From NCBI GenBank assembly GCA_902579825.1, contig CACHII010000005.1, positions 1 through 64,000 of the forward strand: a stretch of 64,000 nt of DNA, written 5' to 3'. The notes under the pieces are model-generated. The model made no database searches. It had not been told where the DNA came from and saw only the letters and a list, made by a program, of their open reading frames with translations. This document shows, piece by piece, positions 8,688 to 20,942 of the stretch. Source of the DNA: an uncultured SAR86 cluster bacterium. GTDB lineage: Bacteria; Pseudomonadota; Gammaproteobacteria; Magnimaribacterales; D2472. The stretch's first letter is position 1; each line of letters opens with the position of its first letter. Position numbers and translations under genes: made by a program.

Positions 8688-10472
8688 ATGAATAATATTT
8701 TTACAAACAACATAAAAGTAAAAGAATATGATGCCCTCATTATTGGTGGTGGAGGTTCTGGGATGCGAGCTTCACTTGAGCTTGCCAAGTCAGGATTAAA
8801 TACTGCCGTCGTTTCAAAAGTTTTTCCTACAAGGTCACATACTGTTTCTGCTCAGGGAGGTATAACTTGTGCAATTGCAAGTGCTGATCCAAATGATGAT
8901 TGGAGATGGCACATGTATGACACAGTAAAAGGTGCTGACTTTATAGGCGATCAAGATGCTATAGAATATTTATGTTCAGAAGGACCAAAAGCTGTATTTG
9001 AGCTCGAGCATATGGGGTTACCATTCTCAAGATTTAAAAATGGTCGGATATATCAAAGACCATTTGGCGGTCAATCAAAAGACTTTGGCAAAGGGGGACA
9101 GGCAGCTAGAACATGCGCGGCAGCGGATAGAACCGGACATGCTTTATTACATACCTTGTATCAAAACAATGTTAAGGAAGGCTCTAACTTTCTTAATGAG
9201 TGGTTTGCAGTTGACTTAGTTAAAAATTCAAAAGATGAAGTTACTGGAGTAATTGCTTTTTCAATCGAAAATGGAGAAGTAGCATATCTCAAGGCACAAG
9301 CGACAGTCTTGGCCACTGGAGGCGCAGGTAGAATCTATGCATCAACTACGAATGCTCTTATTAATACAGGTGACGGTTTAGCAATGGCACTTAGAGCAGG
9401 CTATCCAGCACAGGATATGGAGATGTGGCAGTTTCACCCTACAGGTATTTATGGAGCAGGATCTCTTGTCACAGAAGGCTGTAGAGGAGAAGGTGGATAT
9501 TTGATAAATAAAGATGGTGAAAGGTTTATGGAAAGATATGCACCAAATGTTAAAGATCTAGCTGGAAGAGATGTTGTCGCAAGATCAATGGTTCTTGAAA
9601 TTTTAGAAGGTAGAGGGTGTGGAGAAAATAATGACCACATTTTTTTAAAATTAGATCATCTAGGCGAAGAAGTTTTAAATTCAAAATTGCCAGGTATATG
9701 TGAGTTATCAAGAACTTTTGCTCATGTTGATCCAATATATGAACCTATACCAGTAGTACCAACCTGTCATTACATGATGGGAGGAACGCCAACAAATGTG
9801 TCAGGCCAAGCTTTTACAAGAGAAAATGGTACAGATAAGTTGATACCTGGACTTTTTTCAGCTGGCGAGGCTGCCTGTGTTTCTGTGCACGGAGCGAATA
9901 GGCTTGGAGGTAATTCATTACTTGATTTGGTTGTATTTGGCAGAGCAACGGGTATGCACATTCAAGATGAGCTTAAATCTGGTGGGGGTGTTGACTCTGC
10001 TTCTAAAAGCGATATTGATGCCTCACTTGAAAGATTGAATAAACTTAATGAATCAACTGATGGATATGACACAGCAGAAGTTAAAAGAGAGCTCCAAGAA
10101 TGCATGCAGAATTATTTTGGTGTTTTTAGAAGAGGAGAGTTTATGGAAAAAGGCCTCCAACAACTAAATGAACTTAAAAATAAAGTTGTTAACCTTCATT
10201 TGAAGGATAAAAGTGATGCATTTAACACGAGCAGAGTAGAAGCTATTGAATTACAAAATTTGTATGAAGTTGCTCTCGCAACTGCAGTCTCAGCATTCGA
10301 ACGCATTGAAAGTAGAGGGGCGCATGCTAGAGATGATTATCCAGATCGCGATGATAAAAATTGGTTATGCCATACAATTTTTGATCCCCTCAGTAAATCT
10401 GTATCAAAAAGAGAGGTAAATTTTCAACCTTCAAAAATTGAGGCATTCCCTCCAAAAGTCAGGACTTATTGA
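8688..10472 (+). CDS. sdhA: Succinate dehydrogenase flavoprotein subunit
   Basis: Catalytic subunit oxidising succinate to fumarate with covalently bound FAD. Visible features are the Rossmann GGGGSGMRA motif near residue 21, the flavinylation histidine in [10 protein letters not shown], the QFHPTG and EGCRGEGG motifs, the HYMMGG substrate loop and the C-terminal [11 protein letters not shown] stretch. Length 594 matches E. coli (588). Forty AT-rich bases precede it. Its flavinylation factor SdhE is encoded at 59244-59501 in this window. Confidence 0.98.
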   Translation: MNNIFTNNIKVKEYDALIIGGGGSGMRASLELAKSGLNTAVVSKVFPTRSHTVSAQGGITCAIASADPNDDWRWHMYDTVKGADFIGDQDAIEYLCSEGPKAVFELEHMGLPFSRFKNGRIYQRPFGGQSKDFGKGGQAARTCAAADRTGHALLHTLYQNNVKEGSNFLNEWFAVDLVKNSKDEVTGVIAFSIENGEVAYLKAQATVLATGGAGRIYASTTNALINTGDGLAMALRAGYPAQDMEMWQFHPTGIYGAGSLVTEGCRGEGGYLINKDGERFMERYAPNVKDLAGRDVVARSMVLEILEGRGCGENNDHIFLKLDHLGEEVLNSKLPGICELSRTFAHVDPIYEPIPVVPTCHYMMGGTPTNVSGQAFTRENGTDKLIPGLFSAGEAACVSVHGANRLGGNSLLDLVVFGRATGMHIQDELKSGGGVDSASKSDIDASLERLNKLNESTDGYDTAEVKRELQECMQNYFGVFRRGEFMEKGLQQLNELKNKVVNLHLKDKSDAFNTSRVEAIELQNLYEVALATAVSAFERIESRGAHARDDYPDRDDKNWLCHTIFDPLSKSVSKREVNFQPSKIEAFPPKVRTY

Positions 10473-10474
10473 GG

Positions 10475-11215
10475 ATGTTTGGAAATAAACTTGAAGTTAG
10501 CATGTACAGATATAATCCTGAGGATGATAAGTTTCCTTATATGAAACAATATAAAATTGATAAACCTACTAAAGATATTATGGTTTTAGATTTATTAAAT
10601 CTGCTCAAAGAAGAAGACCAGTCAATCTCATATAGAAGATCATGTAGAGAAGGAGTATGTGGATCAGATGGCATGAATATTAATGGAAAAAATGGTCTTG
10701 CATGCATAACTCCAATTTCTTCGGTGATCAAAAGAAATAAAATTGAATTAAGACCATTGCCTGGATTGCCAGTAATAAGAGACTTAGTGGTTGATATGTC
10801 AGAATTTTATGCTCAATATGAAAAAATCAAACCTTTTTTACAAAATGAAACTACTGCTCCTGAACAGGAGCGGCTTCAATCTCCTGAAGATAGAGACAAG
10901 TTAGATGGTCTTTATGAGTGTATTTTATGCGCATGTTGCTCTACTAGCTGCCCATCGTTTTGGTGGAATCCTGATAAATTTGTTGGCCCTGCAGCATTGC
11001 TACAAGCTTATAGATTTTTGGCTGATTCTAGAGATTTAAAAACACAAGAGCGTTTAGAAAGTCTTTCTGATCCATTTAGTGTTTACAGATGTCATGGAAT
11101 TATGAATTGTGTAAATGTTTGCCCAAAAGGACTTAATCCAAATAAAGCAATCGGTGAAATAAAATCAATGTTACATAAAAATAAAAAGGATATAATTGTC
11201 TCTGATAAGATATAA
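10475..11215 (+). CDS. sdhB: Succinate dehydrogenase iron-sulfur subunit
   Basis: Electron-transfer subunit of complex II with [2Fe-2S], [4Fe-4S] and [3Fe-4S] centres. The 2Fe-2S motif is [13 protein letters not shown], and the two others are in [13 protein letters not shown] and [17 protein letters not shown]. The sequence follows E. coli SdhB closely through [16 protein letters not shown]. The start is uncertain: ATG at 10475 is preferred, while TTG at 10469 would overlap the sdhA stop by four bases. sucA begins 14 bases after its stop. Confidence 0.96.
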   Translation: MFGNKLEVSMYRYNPEDDKFPYMKQYKIDKPTKDIMVLDLLNLLKEEDQSISYRRSCREGVCGSDGMNINGKNGLACITPISSVIKRNKIELRPLPGLPVIRDLVVDMSEFYAQYEKIKPFLQNETTAPEQERLQSPEDRDKLDGLYECILCACCSTSCPSFWWNPDKFVGPAALLQAYRFLADSRDLKTQERLESLSDPFSVYRCHGIMNCVNVCPKGLNPNKAIGEIKSMLHKNKKDIIVSDKI

Positions 11216-11229
11216 GAAAATTAAATAAA

Positions 11230-14034
11230 ATGAGTCTATCTATGAAAGAGCTTTGGGGGAGCTCGCATATTTCAGCAGGACATGCCGCCTATCTCGAAGG
11301 TCTTTATGAAACATTCCTTAACAATCCTGAAGAACTTTCAAAGGAATGGTTTGAATTCTTTACTAATCTTCCTAAGCTGCCAAATTCAAATGGAGAGATT
11401 TCTCACCAAAAGATTATTAATGAGTTTAGGAACTTCTCAAGAAATAGCGCTATACTAAAAAAATCTGTAGATGAAAGACAGGGCAAGGTAATAAGATTAA
11501 TTCAATCTTATCGAAATAGAGGTCACCTCAAAGCAAATTTAGATCCATTGGGTATGATGGAGAGAAGGCTGGTAGAAGATTTAAACATAGAATTTCACGG
11601 CCTCTCTCATGAAGATCTCAATGAAGAGTTTTACACAGATACTTTTAATACTGGATCGGAAAAACTTCCTCTAAGAGATATTATTAAAAAGTTAGAAGAT
11701 ATTTATTGCGGCAAAATTGGTATCGAATGTAATCACATTATGGATTCTGCAGAAAGACGCTGGCTTCAAAATAAATTTGAATCAAAATTAAACCAATATA
11801 GTTTTAATGAACAGGAAAGATTAAATATATTCGAAAGATTAAATTCTGCTGAGGGTTTAGCCAAGTATCTTTCGGCAAAATATCCTGGTATGAAGCGCTT
11901 TGGAATTGACGGTGCTGAGTCCTTAGTTCCATTAGTTGAAACTGTAATACAAGATTGTGGATCATTAGGAGCATCTCAAATATGTTTTGGCATGGCTCAC
12001 AGAGGCAGGCTAAATTTATTAGTAAACGTTCTAGGTAAGCTACCATCCGATTTATTTTCAGCTTTTAGTGAAGATTTTGAATTAGAGGGGGCAAGCACAG
12101 GAGATGTTAAATATCACTTAGGATTTTCTTCTAACTTTGATACTCCAGGGGGCGAGGTCCACGTGTCATTATTTAATAATCCCTCTCATCTTGAGATAGT
12201 TGACCCAGTTGTAATAGGATCTGTCAGAGCTAGACAAGATAGAATAAATGATAAAGATCGATCAAAGGTAATACCAGTACTACTTCATGGTGATGCAGCA
12301 TTTTCTGGCCAAGGCGTAGTAATGGAGTCACTTCAAATGTCTCAAACTAGAGGTTTTAATGTTGGAGGAACAATTCATATTATAGTTAACAATCAAATAG
12401 GATTTACAACAAGCAATGTAAATGATTCAAGATCTTCAGACTATTCTTCTGATGTTGCGAAAATAATTCAAGCTCCTGTCATTCATGTGAACGGCGATGA
12501 TCCAGAGATGGTAGTTAATGCTGCAAAAATTGCATGTAAATATAGAAATAAATTTAAGAAAGATATTGTAATAGATTTATTCTGTTATAGAAGAAGAGGT
12601 CACAATGAGGCTGATGATCCATCTGCCACGCAGCCATTAATGTATGAAAAAATTTCTAACCATCCCTCAGTTTTAAGTCAATATGAAAATAATTTAATAG
12701 AAGAGGAGATATTGAATGTTGAACAATCAAAAAAAATAAAATCAAATTATAGAAAATCATTAGAGAGTGGTGAGAGTGTTGCTAAAAATTTAGCTAAAAG
12801 ACCAAATGATTCATTATGGTTTGATTGGGAACCCTATTTGGATGTCAAATGGTGGCAAAAGGTTGATACAAAATATAGCAAGAAAGAATTAAAAAAATTA
12901 GGTAAAGAAATTATCTCAGTGCCTAAAGAATTTAATATAGGTTCTCAAGCATCAAAAATATTTGCAGACAGACAAGAAATGAATTTAGGAAATATTTCTC
13001 TAAATTGGGGGTATGCAGAGATTATGGCCTATGCAACATTATTAAAAGATGGTTATCCAATCAGACTTACCGGTCAAGATGTCAGAAGGGGTACATTTTC
13101 GCACAGGCATGCTTGTATATTTGATTCTAAAACAGGAATGGGGCATATATCGCTTTCCGAACTAGCAGAAAAAAATAAGACAAGCTTTGATATATATGAT
13201 TCTTTGCTTTCGGAAGAAGCGGTTTTAGGATTTGAATATGGATACTCTGCTACCTGGCCATCAGGATTAACAATTTGGGAAGCGCAATTTGGTGATTTTG
13301 CTAATGGCGCTCAAGTAGTAATTGATCAATTTATCGTATCAGCACAACATAAATGGGAGAGATTATCAGGATTAATTATGCTTTTACCTCATGGTTATGA
13401 GGGGCAAGGACCTGAGCACAGCAGCGCGAGAATAGAGAGATTTCTTCAATTATGTGCTTCAGAAAATATTCAAGTATGTGTACCAAGCTCACCTAAACAA
13501 ATTTTTCATCTTCTTAGAAGGCAGGCTATAAGAAAAATGCGTACACCTTTAATTGTTATTTCTCCTAAAAGCCTTTTAAGAAATCCTCAGGCAGTTTCTA
13601 CACTTGATGACTTAAGCGATGGCAATTTTGAGTGTGTAATCGATGATGAATTAGATAATAAAAATGATGTAAAAAAGATAATTATGTGCTCTGGAAAAGT
13701 TTTTTATGAGTTAATTGAGAAAAGAAACAAAGAAAAACGTTATGAAATAGCAATTATTAGAATAGAACAATTGTACCCTTTTCCTTACGATGACCTTGAA
13801 GAAATTCTTTTAAGGTATCAAAATGTACATGAATATATCTGGTGTCAGGAAGAGCCTTTAAATCAAGGAGCATGGTTTAGCCACAGGCACAGAATACAAA
13901 GGGTTTTAGATAGGCTTGGTAATAATAATGAGGTTAAGCTCGTAAGCAGACCACCAGCAGCAGCGCCTGCAGTTGGATTGATGAAACTTCATTTAAAGCA
14001 ACAAAAGACATTAATTAATGAGGCAATTGTTTAA
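11230..14034 (+). CDS. sucA: 2-oxoglutarate dehydrogenase E1 component
   Basis: Thiamine-diphosphate enzyme that decarboxylates 2-oxoglutarate and reductively succinylates the lipoyl arm of SucB. Seen are the N-terminal E2-binding helix region ([15 protein letters not shown]), MAHRGRLN, the ThDP region [11 protein letters not shown].. with [21 protein letters not shown], and the C-terminal [13 protein letters not shown]. Length 934 is normal. It overlaps sucB by one base (TAATG), so translation is probably coupled to keep E1:E2 stoichiometry. Confidence 0.98.
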   Translation: MSLSMKELWGSSHISAGHAAYLEGLYETFLNNPEELSKEWFEFFTNLPKLPNSNGEISHQKIINEFRNFSRNSAILKKSVDERQGKVIRLIQSYRNRGHLKANLDPLGMMERRLVEDLNIEFHGLSHEDLNEEFYTDTFNTGSEKLPLRDIIKKLEDIYCGKIGIECNHIMDSAERRWLQNKFESKLNQYSFNEQERLNIFERLNSAEGLAKYLSAKYPGMKRFGIDGAESLVPLVETVIQDCGSLGASQICFGMAHRGRLNLLVNVLGKLPSDLFSAFSEDFELEGASTGDVKYHLGFSSNFDTPGGEVHVSLFNNPSHLEIVDPVVIGSVRARQDRINDKDRSKVIPVLLHGDAAFSGQGVVMESLQMSQTRGFNVGGTIHIIVNNQIGFTTSNVNDSRSSDYSSDVAKIIQAPVIHVNGDDPEMVVNAAKIACKYRNKFKKDIVIDLFCYRRRGHNEADDPSATQPLMYEKISNHPSVLSQYENNLIEEEILNVEQSKKIKSNYRKSLESGESVAKNLAKRPNDSLWFDWEPYLDVKWWQKVDTKYSKKELKKLGKEIISVPKEFNIGSQASKIFADRQEMNLGNISLNWGYAEIMAYATLLKDGYPIRLTGQDVRRGTFSHRHACIFDSKTGMGHISLSELAEKNKTSFDIYDSLLSEEAVLGFEYGYSATWPSGLTIWEAQFGDFANGAQVVIDQFIVSAQHKWERLSGLIMLLPHGYEGQGPEHSSARIERFLQLCASENIQVCVPSSPKQIFHLLRRQAIRKMRTPLIVISPKSLLRNPQAVSTLDDLSDGNFECVIDDELDNKNDVKKIIMCSGKVFYELIEKRNKEKRYEIAIIRIEQLYPFPYDDLEEILLRYQNVHEYIWCQEEPLNQGAWFSHRHRIQRVLDRLGNNNEVKLVSRPPAAAPAVGLMKLHLKQQKTLINEAIV

Positions 14035-15248
14035 TGAGTATAGAAATTAAATCACCGACATTCCCTGAATCTGTTGCAGATGGAACGATTGCTAAATGGC
14101 TTAAAAAAGAGGGAGACCATGTTAACCAAGATGAGGTAATTGTTGAGATAGAAACTGATAAAGTTGTTCTTGAGGTTCTTGCACAATCAGATGGGATAGT
14201 CTCAAAAATTATTAAACCTGAAGGCGAGATTGTTGCCAGTTCTGAATTAATTGGTGAATTTGAGGAGTCAGATGGAAGTACGATAAAACAAAAAGTTCAA
14301 CAAGAAGAAAAAAGTGAACCAAACATAGAAATCAATCTTGATAAAAGTGATGATTTAGATAACTCAAAAAAAATGGGTCCTGCTGCAAAAAAAATTATAT
14401 CTGAAAAAAATATTGATCCAGAAAATATAAAAGCATCTGGTAAAAATAATACTATTACAAAGGCAGATGTAATTAATCACTTAGAAACTAAAGCTATCGA
14501 TGAGGAAGATCATAATATTTTTTCTGAAAGTGTAACTTCAAGTGGCGATAGACCAGAAAAAAGAGTTCCAATGTCAAGACTCAGATCTACTATTGCTAAA
14601 AGATTAGTGTCAGTTAAACAAGAAACGGCGATGCTAACAACATTTAATGAAGTTGATATGCTGCCTATTAAAGAACTTAGAGCAAAATATGGTGCTGAGT
14701 TTCAAGAGGAGCACGATGTTAAGCTTGGTTTTATGGGATTCTTTGTAATTGCAGCGGTACAAGCTTTAAAAAAATTCCCAGTAGTTAATGCATCTATTGA
14801 TGGAAATGATGTTGTGTATCATGGTTTTCAAGATATAGGAGTAGCTGTTTCTACAGAAAGAGGTTTAGTAGTTCCAGTTATAAAAGATGCAGATACAAAA
14901 TCTTTACCTGAAATTGAAAAAGCAATATTAAGTTACTCTGATAAAGCAAGAAATGGTAAGTTATCTATTGATGAAATGCAGGGAGGCACATTTACTATTT
15001 CAAATGGTGGAATTTTTGGTTCTTTGCTCTCAACTCCAATTCTTAATGCTCCTCAAACAGCGATATTAGGAATGCATGCTATTCAAGATAGACCAGTTGC
15101 AATTAATGGAGAGGTTGTAATAAGACCTATGATGTATTTAGCAATGAGTTATGATCATAGACTTTTAGATGGTAAAGAGGCCGTAACTTTCTTAGTGTCT
15201 ATCAAAGAACAACTTGAATCACCTGAGAGGTTATTGCTTAACTTATAA
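14034..15248 (+). CDS. sucB: 2-oxoglutarate dehydrogenase E2 (dihydrolipoyl succinyltransferase)
   Basis: Core acyltransferase of the 2-oxoglutarate dehydrogenase complex. Domains in order: one lipoyl domain (about residues 3-76, modified Lys in ETDKVVLEV), an acidic linker, a peripheral-subunit-binding domain (about 115-150, [14 protein letters not shown]), and the catalytic CAT domain (about 175-404) with the active-site [12 protein letters not shown]. Length 404 matches E. coli (405). It is followed after eight bases by lpd, which supplies the E3 component. Confidence 0.98.
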   Translation: MSIEIKSPTFPESVADGTIAKWLKKEGDHVNQDEVIVEIETDKVVLEVLAQSDGIVSKIIKPEGEIVASSELIGEFEESDGSTIKQKVQQEEKSEPNIEINLDKSDDLDNSKKMGPAAKKIISEKNIDPENIKASGKNNTITKADVINHLETKAIDEEDHNIFSESVTSSGDRPEKRVPMSRLRSTIAKRLVSVKQETAMLTTFNEVDMLPIKELRAKYGAEFQEEHDVKLGFMGFFVIAAVQALKKFPVVNASIDGNDVVYHGFQDIGVAVSTERGLVVPVIKDADTKSLPEIEKAILSYSDKARNGKLSIDEMQGGTFTISNGGIFGSLLSTPILNAPQTAILGMHAIQDRPVAINGEVVIRPMMYLAMSYDHRLLDGKEAVTFLVSIKEQLESPERLLLNL

Positions 15249-15256
15249 ATTATTAA

Positions 15257-16684
15257 ATGGAAGAAATGTTTGATGTAGTAGTTATAGGAAGTGGACCTGC
15301 TGGTTATGTATCTGCTATAAGATGCTCTCAGCTAGGTCTTAAAACGTTATGCATAGAGGAATCGCATAGTGACAGTGGCAAGCCTAATTTTGGTGGCACA
15401 TGTCTTAATGTTGGTTGCATTCCTTCAAAAGCTCTTTTAGATTCTTCACATAGATATTATGAAGCAAATAAAAAACTATCTGAGCACGGAATACAGATAG
15501 AAAGTTTAAAGTTAGACTTAAAATCTATGATGAAAAGAAAAGACGACATCGTAAGTAAACTTACTGGAGGTATAAGTGGTCTTTTTTCTGCAAATAAGGT
15601 TGAATCTATCATAGGTAGAGGCAAGATTATAGATATCAATACTGTAGAAGTTACAAAATCAGATGGTAGTACAGAAACAATAGATGCTAAAAATATTATT
15701 GTAGCTACAGGCTCTAAGCCAATAGAGATACCATCAGCTAAATTTAGTAAACATATCGTAGATAGTACTGGTGCGCTTTGCTTTGACTCAGTCCCTAAAA
15801 AGCTAGGTGTAGTTGGTGCTGGTATTATTGGACTAGAACTAGGAAGTGTATGGTCTAGGCTTGGTTCTGAGGTAACTGTTTTAGAAGCGCTTGATGAATT
15901 TCTCCCAATGACAGATCATGACATTTCAAAAGAATCCTTAAAAGAATTTAAAAAACAGGACCTTGATATAAAATTGGGTTCTAAGGTTACTAGTACAAAG
16001 GAATTAAAAAATTCAGTTAAGGTCAAATTTGAAAGTAATGATCAAGAAAATGAGATGGAATTTGATAAATTAATTGTGGCTGTTGGCAGGGCACCAAATT
16101 CTTCAAATGTAATGAGCGATGAATTAAATATCGAGATAGAGGATGGTTTTATCAAAGTTAATGATTTTTGCCAAACTAGCATAAATAACATATGGGCAAT
16201 TGGTGATGTTGTTAGAGGTCCTATGCTTGCGCATAAGGGTAGTGAAGAGGGAATAATGGTTGCAGAAAGAATTGCAGAAAAACATACCAAAGTAAATTAT
16301 GATTTGGTTCCGTCAGTAATATATACCCATCCTGAGATAGCATGGGTGGGTCAAAATGAAAAAGAATTAAAAGATAATAATATTGACTATAAAGTAGGTA
16401 AGTTTCCATTTGCGGCGAGTGGAAGGGCACTAGCAGTTGATCAATCAGTTGGTTTTGTAAAAGTCTTGTCTCATGCAAAAACTGACACTATTATAGGAGT
16501 TCATGTTTTTGGTCCTGCTGCTGCTGAAATAGTACAACAGGCCCTTATTTCAATGGAATTTGGTTCAAGTTCAGAAGATATTGCATTAACCATGTTCAGT
16601 CATCCAACTGTATCTGAGGCATTTCATGAAGCAGCTTTATCTGCAAATAATCTAGCAATCCATATAGGAAATAAAAGGAAATGA
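15257..16684 (+). CDS. lpdA: Dihydrolipoyl dehydrogenase (E3)
   Basis: FAD flavoprotein that reoxidises dihydrolipoyl groups, making NADH. It has the FAD motif [12 protein letters not shown], the redox-active disulfide [13 protein letters not shown], the NAD-binding [13 protein letters not shown], and the C-terminal catalytic [11 protein letters not shown]. Length 475 is normal. In E. coli lpd sits in the pyruvate dehydrogenase operon; its position here between sucB and sucC suggests E3 made primarily for the 2-oxoglutarate complex, though it can serve others. Its stop overlaps sucC by four bases. Confidence 0.97.
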   Translation: MEEMFDVVVIGSGPAGYVSAIRCSQLGLKTLCIEESHSDSGKPNFGGTCLNVGCIPSKALLDSSHRYYEANKKLSEHGIQIESLKLDLKSMMKRKDDIVSKLTGGISGLFSANKVESIIGRGKIIDINTVEVTKSDGSTETIDAKNIIVATGSKPIEIPSAKFSKHIVDSTGALCFDSVPKKLGVVGAGIIGLELGSVWSRLGSEVTVLEALDEFLPMTDHDISKESLKEFKKQDLDIKLGSKVTSTKELKNSVKVKFESNDQENEMEFDKLIVAVGRAPNSSNVMSDELNIEIEDGFIKVNDFCQTSINNIWAIGDVVRGPMLAHKGSEEGIMVAERIAEKHTKVNYDLVPSVIYTHPEIAWVGQNEKELKDNNIDYKVGKFPFAASGRALAVDQSVGFVKVLSHAKTDTIIGVHVFGPAAAEIVQQALISMEFGSSSEDIALTMFSHPTVSEAFHEAALSANNLAIHIGNKRK

Positions 16685-17841
16685 ACTTACATGAGTATCA
16701 AGGCAAAGCATTATTTGCAGAATACAACATACCTGTATCAAAAGGAAAAGTAGTATTTAATGCAGAAGATATAATTGATGTATGTAATGAAATTGGTGGC
16801 TCAAAGTGGGTTGTGAAAGCTCAAGTCCATGCTGGAGGTAGAGGTAAATCTGGAGGTGTTGAGTTAATTACTAATCCTGAGGACGGTGTTAAATTTGCAA
16901 AAAAATGGCTTGGAAAAAATTTAGTAACTTACCAAACTGATAAAAAAGGTCAGCCTGTCAATTGTATTTTAGTAGAGGAATGTATCAATATAGCAAAAGA
17001 GCTATACCTAAGTGCTATTATTGATAGAGAATCACAAAGAATTGTTTTCATTGGATCTATTGAAGGCGGAGTCAATATTGAAGATGTTGCAAAAAATATG
17101 CCTGAAAAAATTATCTATCAAGGTTTTGTTTATAAAGATGATTCACTAAAAGAAAATGCCGAAAATATTGCAAAAGTTCTTAAATTGAATGATCAGCAAA
17201 CAATACAATTTATATCCATCATAGATAACCTTTTAAGATTATTTGTTGAAAAGGACTTAAGCTTACTAGAGATTAATCCGCTTGTGATTACAGAAAATAA
17301 AGATTTGCATTGTTTGGATGCAAAGATAAATATTGATTCAAATGCACTTTACAGACAACCAGAATTATTAGATATGCGTGATGAATCACAAGAAGATCCT
17401 AAAGAAGCAGAAGCTGCTAAAAGTGATTTAAGTTATGTTTCTTTGGATGGAAATATTGGGTGTATGGTTAATGGAGCAGGCTTAGCAATGGGGACTATGG
17501 ATACTATAAAATTTTTTGGCGGAAATCCTGCAAATTTCTTGGATGTTGGTGGTACTGCAACTCAAGAAAGAGTTGCTAAAGCTTTTAAGATAATTCTTGA
17601 CGACCCAGATGTAAAAGTAGTTCTAGTAAATATTTTTGGTGGTATTGTGAGATGCGATTTAATTGCAGAAGGTATTATTGCCGCCATCAAAGAAGTTGAA
17701 GTAAAAATTCCAGTTGTTGTTCGCTTAGAAGGTAATAATGCTGATATTGGATCAAAAATTTTATCTAAAGCAAAAATTAAGATTGAAAGTATTAATGATT
17801 TAGCCGAAGCTGCTAAAAAAGCAATTTTACTTGCAGAATGA
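16681..17841 (+). CDS. sucC: Succinate-CoA ligase (ADP-forming) beta subunit
   Basis: Nucleotide- and succinate-binding subunit of succinyl-CoA synthetase, which couples thioester cleavage to ATP or GTP formation. The protein begins [15 protein letters not shown], the family hallmark, has an ATP-grasp domain (about 1-235, with [12 protein letters not shown] and LEINPLV), and the C-terminal ligase domain with [13 protein letters not shown] and RLEGNNA. Length 386 compares with 388 in E. coli. It overlaps both neighbours by four bases, so lpd-sucC-sucD are tightly coupled. Confidence 0.98.
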   Translation: MNLHEYQGKALFAEYNIPVSKGKVVFNAEDIIDVCNEIGGSKWVVKAQVHAGGRGKSGGVELITNPEDGVKFAKKWLGKNLVTYQTDKKGQPVNCILVEECINIAKELYLSAIIDRESQRIVFIGSIEGGVNIEDVAKNMPEKIIYQGFVYKDDSLKENAENIAKVLKLNDQQTIQFISIIDNLLRLFVEKDLSLLEINPLVITENKDLHCLDAKINIDSNALYRQPELLDMRDESQEDPKEAEAAKSDLSYVSLDGNIGCMVNGAGLAMGTMDTIKFFGGNPANFLDVGGTATQERVAKAFKIILDDPDVKVVLVNIFGGIVRCDLIAEGIIAAIKEVEVKIPVVVRLEGNNADIGSKILSKAKIKIESINDLAEAAKKAILLAE

Positions 17842-18707
17842 GTATTTTAATTAACAAAGACACCAGAGTAATTGTTCAAGGCTTTACTGGTTCTCAAGGA
17901 ACATTACATTCTAAGCAGTCTATGGAGTATGGTACAAATATAGTTGGAGGTGTTACTCCTGGTAAAGGAGGAAAACAGCATTTGGGGAGGCCAGTTTTTA
18001 ATTCTGTTGAAGATGCTAAGAGTTCTCTTGATCCAAATGCTTCTATCATTTTTGTACCAGCAAGATTCTGTAAAGACTCAATTTTGGAATCAGCTGAAGC
18101 AGGCATCAAATTAATTATTTGTATAACCGAAGGAATTCCCACATTAGATATGCTTGAAGTTAAAAAACGAGTTGACGAGCTTGGAGTAAGATTGATTGGG
18201 CCTAATTGTCCTGGAATCATAACACCAGGTGAAGCTAAGCTAGGAATAATGCCTGGAGATATTCATATGCCAGGCTCAATTGGCATAATTTCAAGATCTG
18301 GTACTCTAACTTATGAAGCAGTTAAACAGACTACCGATTTAGGCTTTGGACAAAGCAGCTGTGTTGGAATTGGAGGAGATCCAATACCAGGATCTTCATT
18401 CATTGATATGCTTAAATTATTTCAAGATGATAAACAAACGGAAGCTATTGTTATGGTAGGAGAGATTGGCGGCACAGCAGAGGAAGCAGCTGCAGAGTAT
18501 ATAAAAAATAATATTACAAAACCAGTAATCTCTTATATTGCTGGTAAAACAGCGCCTTCTGGCAAAAGAATGGGTCATGCAGGTGCAATTATTGCTGGTG
18601 GGAAAGGCACAGCAGATAATAAAATTGAGAAATTGCAAGAATGTGGAGTATATGTAGCAGATAATCTAGTATCTATTGGTTTTAAAGTTGCTGAGGTGCT
18701 TGGCTAA
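17838..18707 (+). CDS. sucD: Succinate-CoA ligase (ADP-forming) alpha subunit
   Basis: CoA-binding subunit carrying the phosphohistidine. The CoA motif ([13 protein letters not shown]), the [12 protein letters not shown] stretch, and the phosphorylated His in [11 protein letters not shown] are all visible. Length 289 is identical to E. coli SucD. It is the last gene of the TCA block; its 3' end overlaps the convergent MATE gene by 26 bases, leaving no room for an ordinary intrinsic terminator between them. Confidence 0.98.
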   Translation: MSILINKDTRVIVQGFTGSQGTLHSKQSMEYGTNIVGGVTPGKGGKQHLGRPVFNSVEDAKSSLDPNASIIFVPARFCKDSILESAEAGIKLIICITEGIPTLDMLEVKKRVDELGVRLIGPNCPGIITPGEAKLGIMPGDIHMPGSIGIISRSGTLTYEAVKQTTDLGFGQSSCVGIGGDPIPGSSFIDMLKLFQDDKQTEAIVMVGEIGGTAEEAAAEYIKNNITKPVISYIAGKTAPSGKRMGHAGAIIAGGKGTADNKIEKLQECGVYVADNLVSIGFKVAEVLG

Positions 18708-20055
18708 AATATTTTTTTATTCTTGATTTCATTATCCACCTTAGTCTTATAATCGATAAAAATGAAAAAATTGTTAATCCTATAATCATGCCATACCACA
18801 TTCCTTTTGCACCCATAGGAGAACTGAAACCTACATTTGTTAAGTAGTAGCCTATTGGCATCGCAAAAATCCAATATGATATTAGTAAAAGGATCATAGG
18901 TATGAATGTATCTTTATAACCACGCAGACTTCCTAAAGCACCCATTTGTATTCCATCTGGAAGTTGAAATATAGCTGCAAATAAAATTAAATTTGCTGCT
19001 AGTTCTAATACTGGTAATTCAGTTGTATATAGGCTTACTATAAAAGTACCAAAAATAATTATTATAATACTGTTAATTAAAGCACCTCCCATGCACAGCA
19101 TTATTGTAGAGGTTGCGGCAACCTTTGCTTGTATTGGATTATTCTCTCCAATTAAATTACCAACTCTTGTTGATGAGGCTAAACCAATTGCCAACGGGAC
19201 CATAAAAAATAGACTAGCTATGTTAATTGCTACAGAATGACTTGCGACAACCACTTCTCCAAGAACACTCAAAATTATTGCTGCTCCTGAAAACATACTT
19301 AATTCAATAAAAATACCAAGACCTATCGGTAAACCAAGTTTAAACACTTCTTTTGTTGTATCTTTAGAAGGCAAAGAAAATTTGGAAAATGGTTCTGTCT
19401 TTTTGTATTTCTTTGAGAAGGCTATGTATATGATTATAGATATCATCATAATAAATGAAACAATTGATGTTGCAATTCCACAACCAACACCACCAAGTTT
19501 TGGAGCACCAAACCACCCATAAACAAATATAAGATCAAGCGGTATGTTTAAAAGCATGCCTGCAAAAGCTATATAAAAAACTGGTTTTGTAAAAGTCATA
19601 CCTTCGCTATAACACCTCAAACATGTAAAAATAGTTACAAAAAACCATCCAATTGATACTGCTTTGAGATAGTCAATGGTAATCGATGTTATTGAACTTT
19701 TTATGGGCAGTAAATTTATTATTAAATCCATATTAAAAAATATAAATGCCATTAATAAACCAAGGCCAGCAGCAACCCAAAGAATTTCTCTTAATTTCTG
19801 TCCAATTTCAATAAATTTTTTAGCCCCATATAATTGAGCAACAATTGGTGTTACTGCAAAAATAATACCTGTAAAAAAAAACCAAATTGTATTGGAAAAA
19901 GCTGTTCCAACTGCAAGTCCGGCAAGATCATTTGCACTTGCTCTTCCAGCAATAATCGTATCGGTTGTTCCCATAAGCGCATAAGATAGTTGAGAACCAA
20001 AAATTGGAACCCCAATTTTAATAAGACTTTTGAACTCAAAAAAATATTCTTTCAT
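18682..20055 (-). CDS. MATE family multidrug/metabolite efflux transporter
   Basis: Twelve-helix cation-coupled exporter of the MATE/DinF superfamily, probably in the NorM branch. The 457-residue protein has two homologous six-helix halves, an N-terminal [17 protein letters not shown] segment and the family's [17 protein letters not shown] motif; the second half has the matching [14 protein letters not shown]. Substrate cannot be told from sequence. It is divergent from the acyltransferase gene, with 71 bases between, and convergent with sucD, overlapping it by 26 bases. Confidence 0.92.
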   Translation of the reverse strand: MKEYFFEFKSLIKIGVPIFGSQLSYALMGTTDTIIAGRASANDLAGLAVGTAFSNTIWFFFTGIIFAVTPIVAQLYGAKKFIEIGQKLREILWVAAGLGLLMAFIFFNMDLIINLLPIKSSITSITIDYLKAVSIGWFFVTIFTCLRCYSEGMTFTKPVFYIAFAGMLLNIPLDLIFVYGWFGAPKLGGVGCGIATSIVSFIMMISIIIYIAFSKKYKKTEPFSKFSLPSKDTTKEVFKLGLPIGLGIFIELSMFSGAAIILSVLGEVVVASHSVAINIASLFFMVPLAIGLASSTRVGNLIGENNPIQAKVAATSTIMLCMGGALINSIIIIIFGTFIVSLYTTELPVLELAANLILFAAIFQLPDGIQMGALGSLRGYKDTFIPMILLLISYWIFAMPIGYYLTNVGFSSPMGAKGMWYGMIIGLTIFSFLSIIRLRWIMKSRIKKYFSQAPQQL

Positions 20056-20126
20056 ATTAAAAATAAATTTGTTATTTTTTTTTGAGGTACTTTATCATAT
20101 TAAAATAATTTATTTAGGAGAATATT

Positions 20127-20846
20127 ATTAGAAAAGATAATAGACCATATTGGCTAAAAAAATATGCTACAAAATTAAATAATTTATATGTTCGATATTT
20201 TTTAAAACCACAATTTAAGTATTTAGGAAAGGGCGGTGCATATTTTAAACCAAGATATATAAAAGTATTTGGAAACTGCGTGAGCATTGGCGATTATCCA
20301 ACATTAATTGGTGCGCCTGATGCAATTCTTCAGTTTACCTCATGGAATATTGGAGAAAATATAGGCGAAATTTCAATTGGAAAATATTCTCTAATTACTC
20401 CAGGCGTTAGAATTATGGCTGCAGAGAAAATACAAATTGGTGATGCTTGCATGATTGCTCACGGAGCTTATATATCTGATGCTGATTGGCATGGAATTTA
20501 TGACAGAGCACAGCCAGTTGGTAAAACTGAACCAGTTATATTAAAAGATAATGTCTGGATAGGTGATAGTGCAATTATTTGTAAAGGTGTAACTATTGGC
20601 AAGAACAGTATTATTGGTGCAGGAGCAGTAGTAACAAAAGATGTTCCAGACAATTCAATATATGCAGGCAATCCTGCAAAATTAGTAAAAAAACTTGATC
20701 AAGATTCATTCACATCTCGAAAAGATTTTTTTAATGATCCAATTAAACTTGCAAAAGATTTTGATGCACTTGACAGATTCAATTTAAAAAATAATTCAAT
20801 ATTGAATTGGGTTAAAAGTATAATTAAGCCTGACAAAACTCATTAA
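20127..20846 (+). CDS. LbH/hexapeptide-repeat acyltransferase with probable ATT start
   Basis: Left-handed beta-helix acyltransferase (LpxA-like/CysE-LacA-NodL group). Hexapeptide repeats are seen through IGKYSLITPGVRIM, IGDACMIAHGAYI, DNVWIGDSAIICKGVTIGKNSIIGAGAVVTKDV and the terminal AGNPAKLVK. The catalytic-type histidines (SDADWHGIYDR) are present. The first GTG (20280) would cut off clearly coding, conserved-looking sequence. The frame stays open back to a TAG at 20115, with no ATG, GTG or TTG; AGGAG at 20116-20120 sits six bases before ATT (20127), giving a 239-residue protein beginning (M)RKDNRPYWLKK, like family members I recall. Substrate unknown, perhaps a surface glycolipid or amino sugar. 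The start is inference; the gene is secure. Confidence 0.85.
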   Translation: MRKDNRPYWLKKYATKLNNLYVRYFLKPQFKYLGKGGAYFKPRYIKVFGNCVSIGDYPTLIGAPDAILQFTSWNIGENIGEISIGKYSLITPGVRIMAAEKIQIGDACMIAHGAYISDADWHGIYDRAQPVGKTEPVILKDNVWIGDSAIICKGVTIGKNSIIGAGAVVTKDVPDNSIYAGNPAKLVKKLDQDSFTSRKDFFNDPIKLAKDFDALDRFNLKNNSILNWVKSIIKPDKTH

Positions 20847-20877
20847 CATTCCTAAGACTTATAGTTTGACTCTTAAT

Positions 20878-20894
20878 TGGCACGTAAATTGCAT
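20878..20894 (+). promoter_or_regulatory. Sigma-54-type -24/-12 promoter match
   Basis: TGGCACG (20878-20884), four bases, then TTGCAT (20889-20894): the GG and GC doublets are exactly ten bases apart and all consensus positions match. Transcription would start near 20905, 38 bases before the ATG at 20943. An overlapping sigma-70 reading is possible (TTGGCA at 20877, then TTATAT at 20901, 18-base spacer). No rpoN is visible in this window. Confidence 0.45.
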
Positions 20895-20942
20895 AAAAAC
20901 TTATATAAACTATATATTTAAAATATATACAACAGGAGTTTT

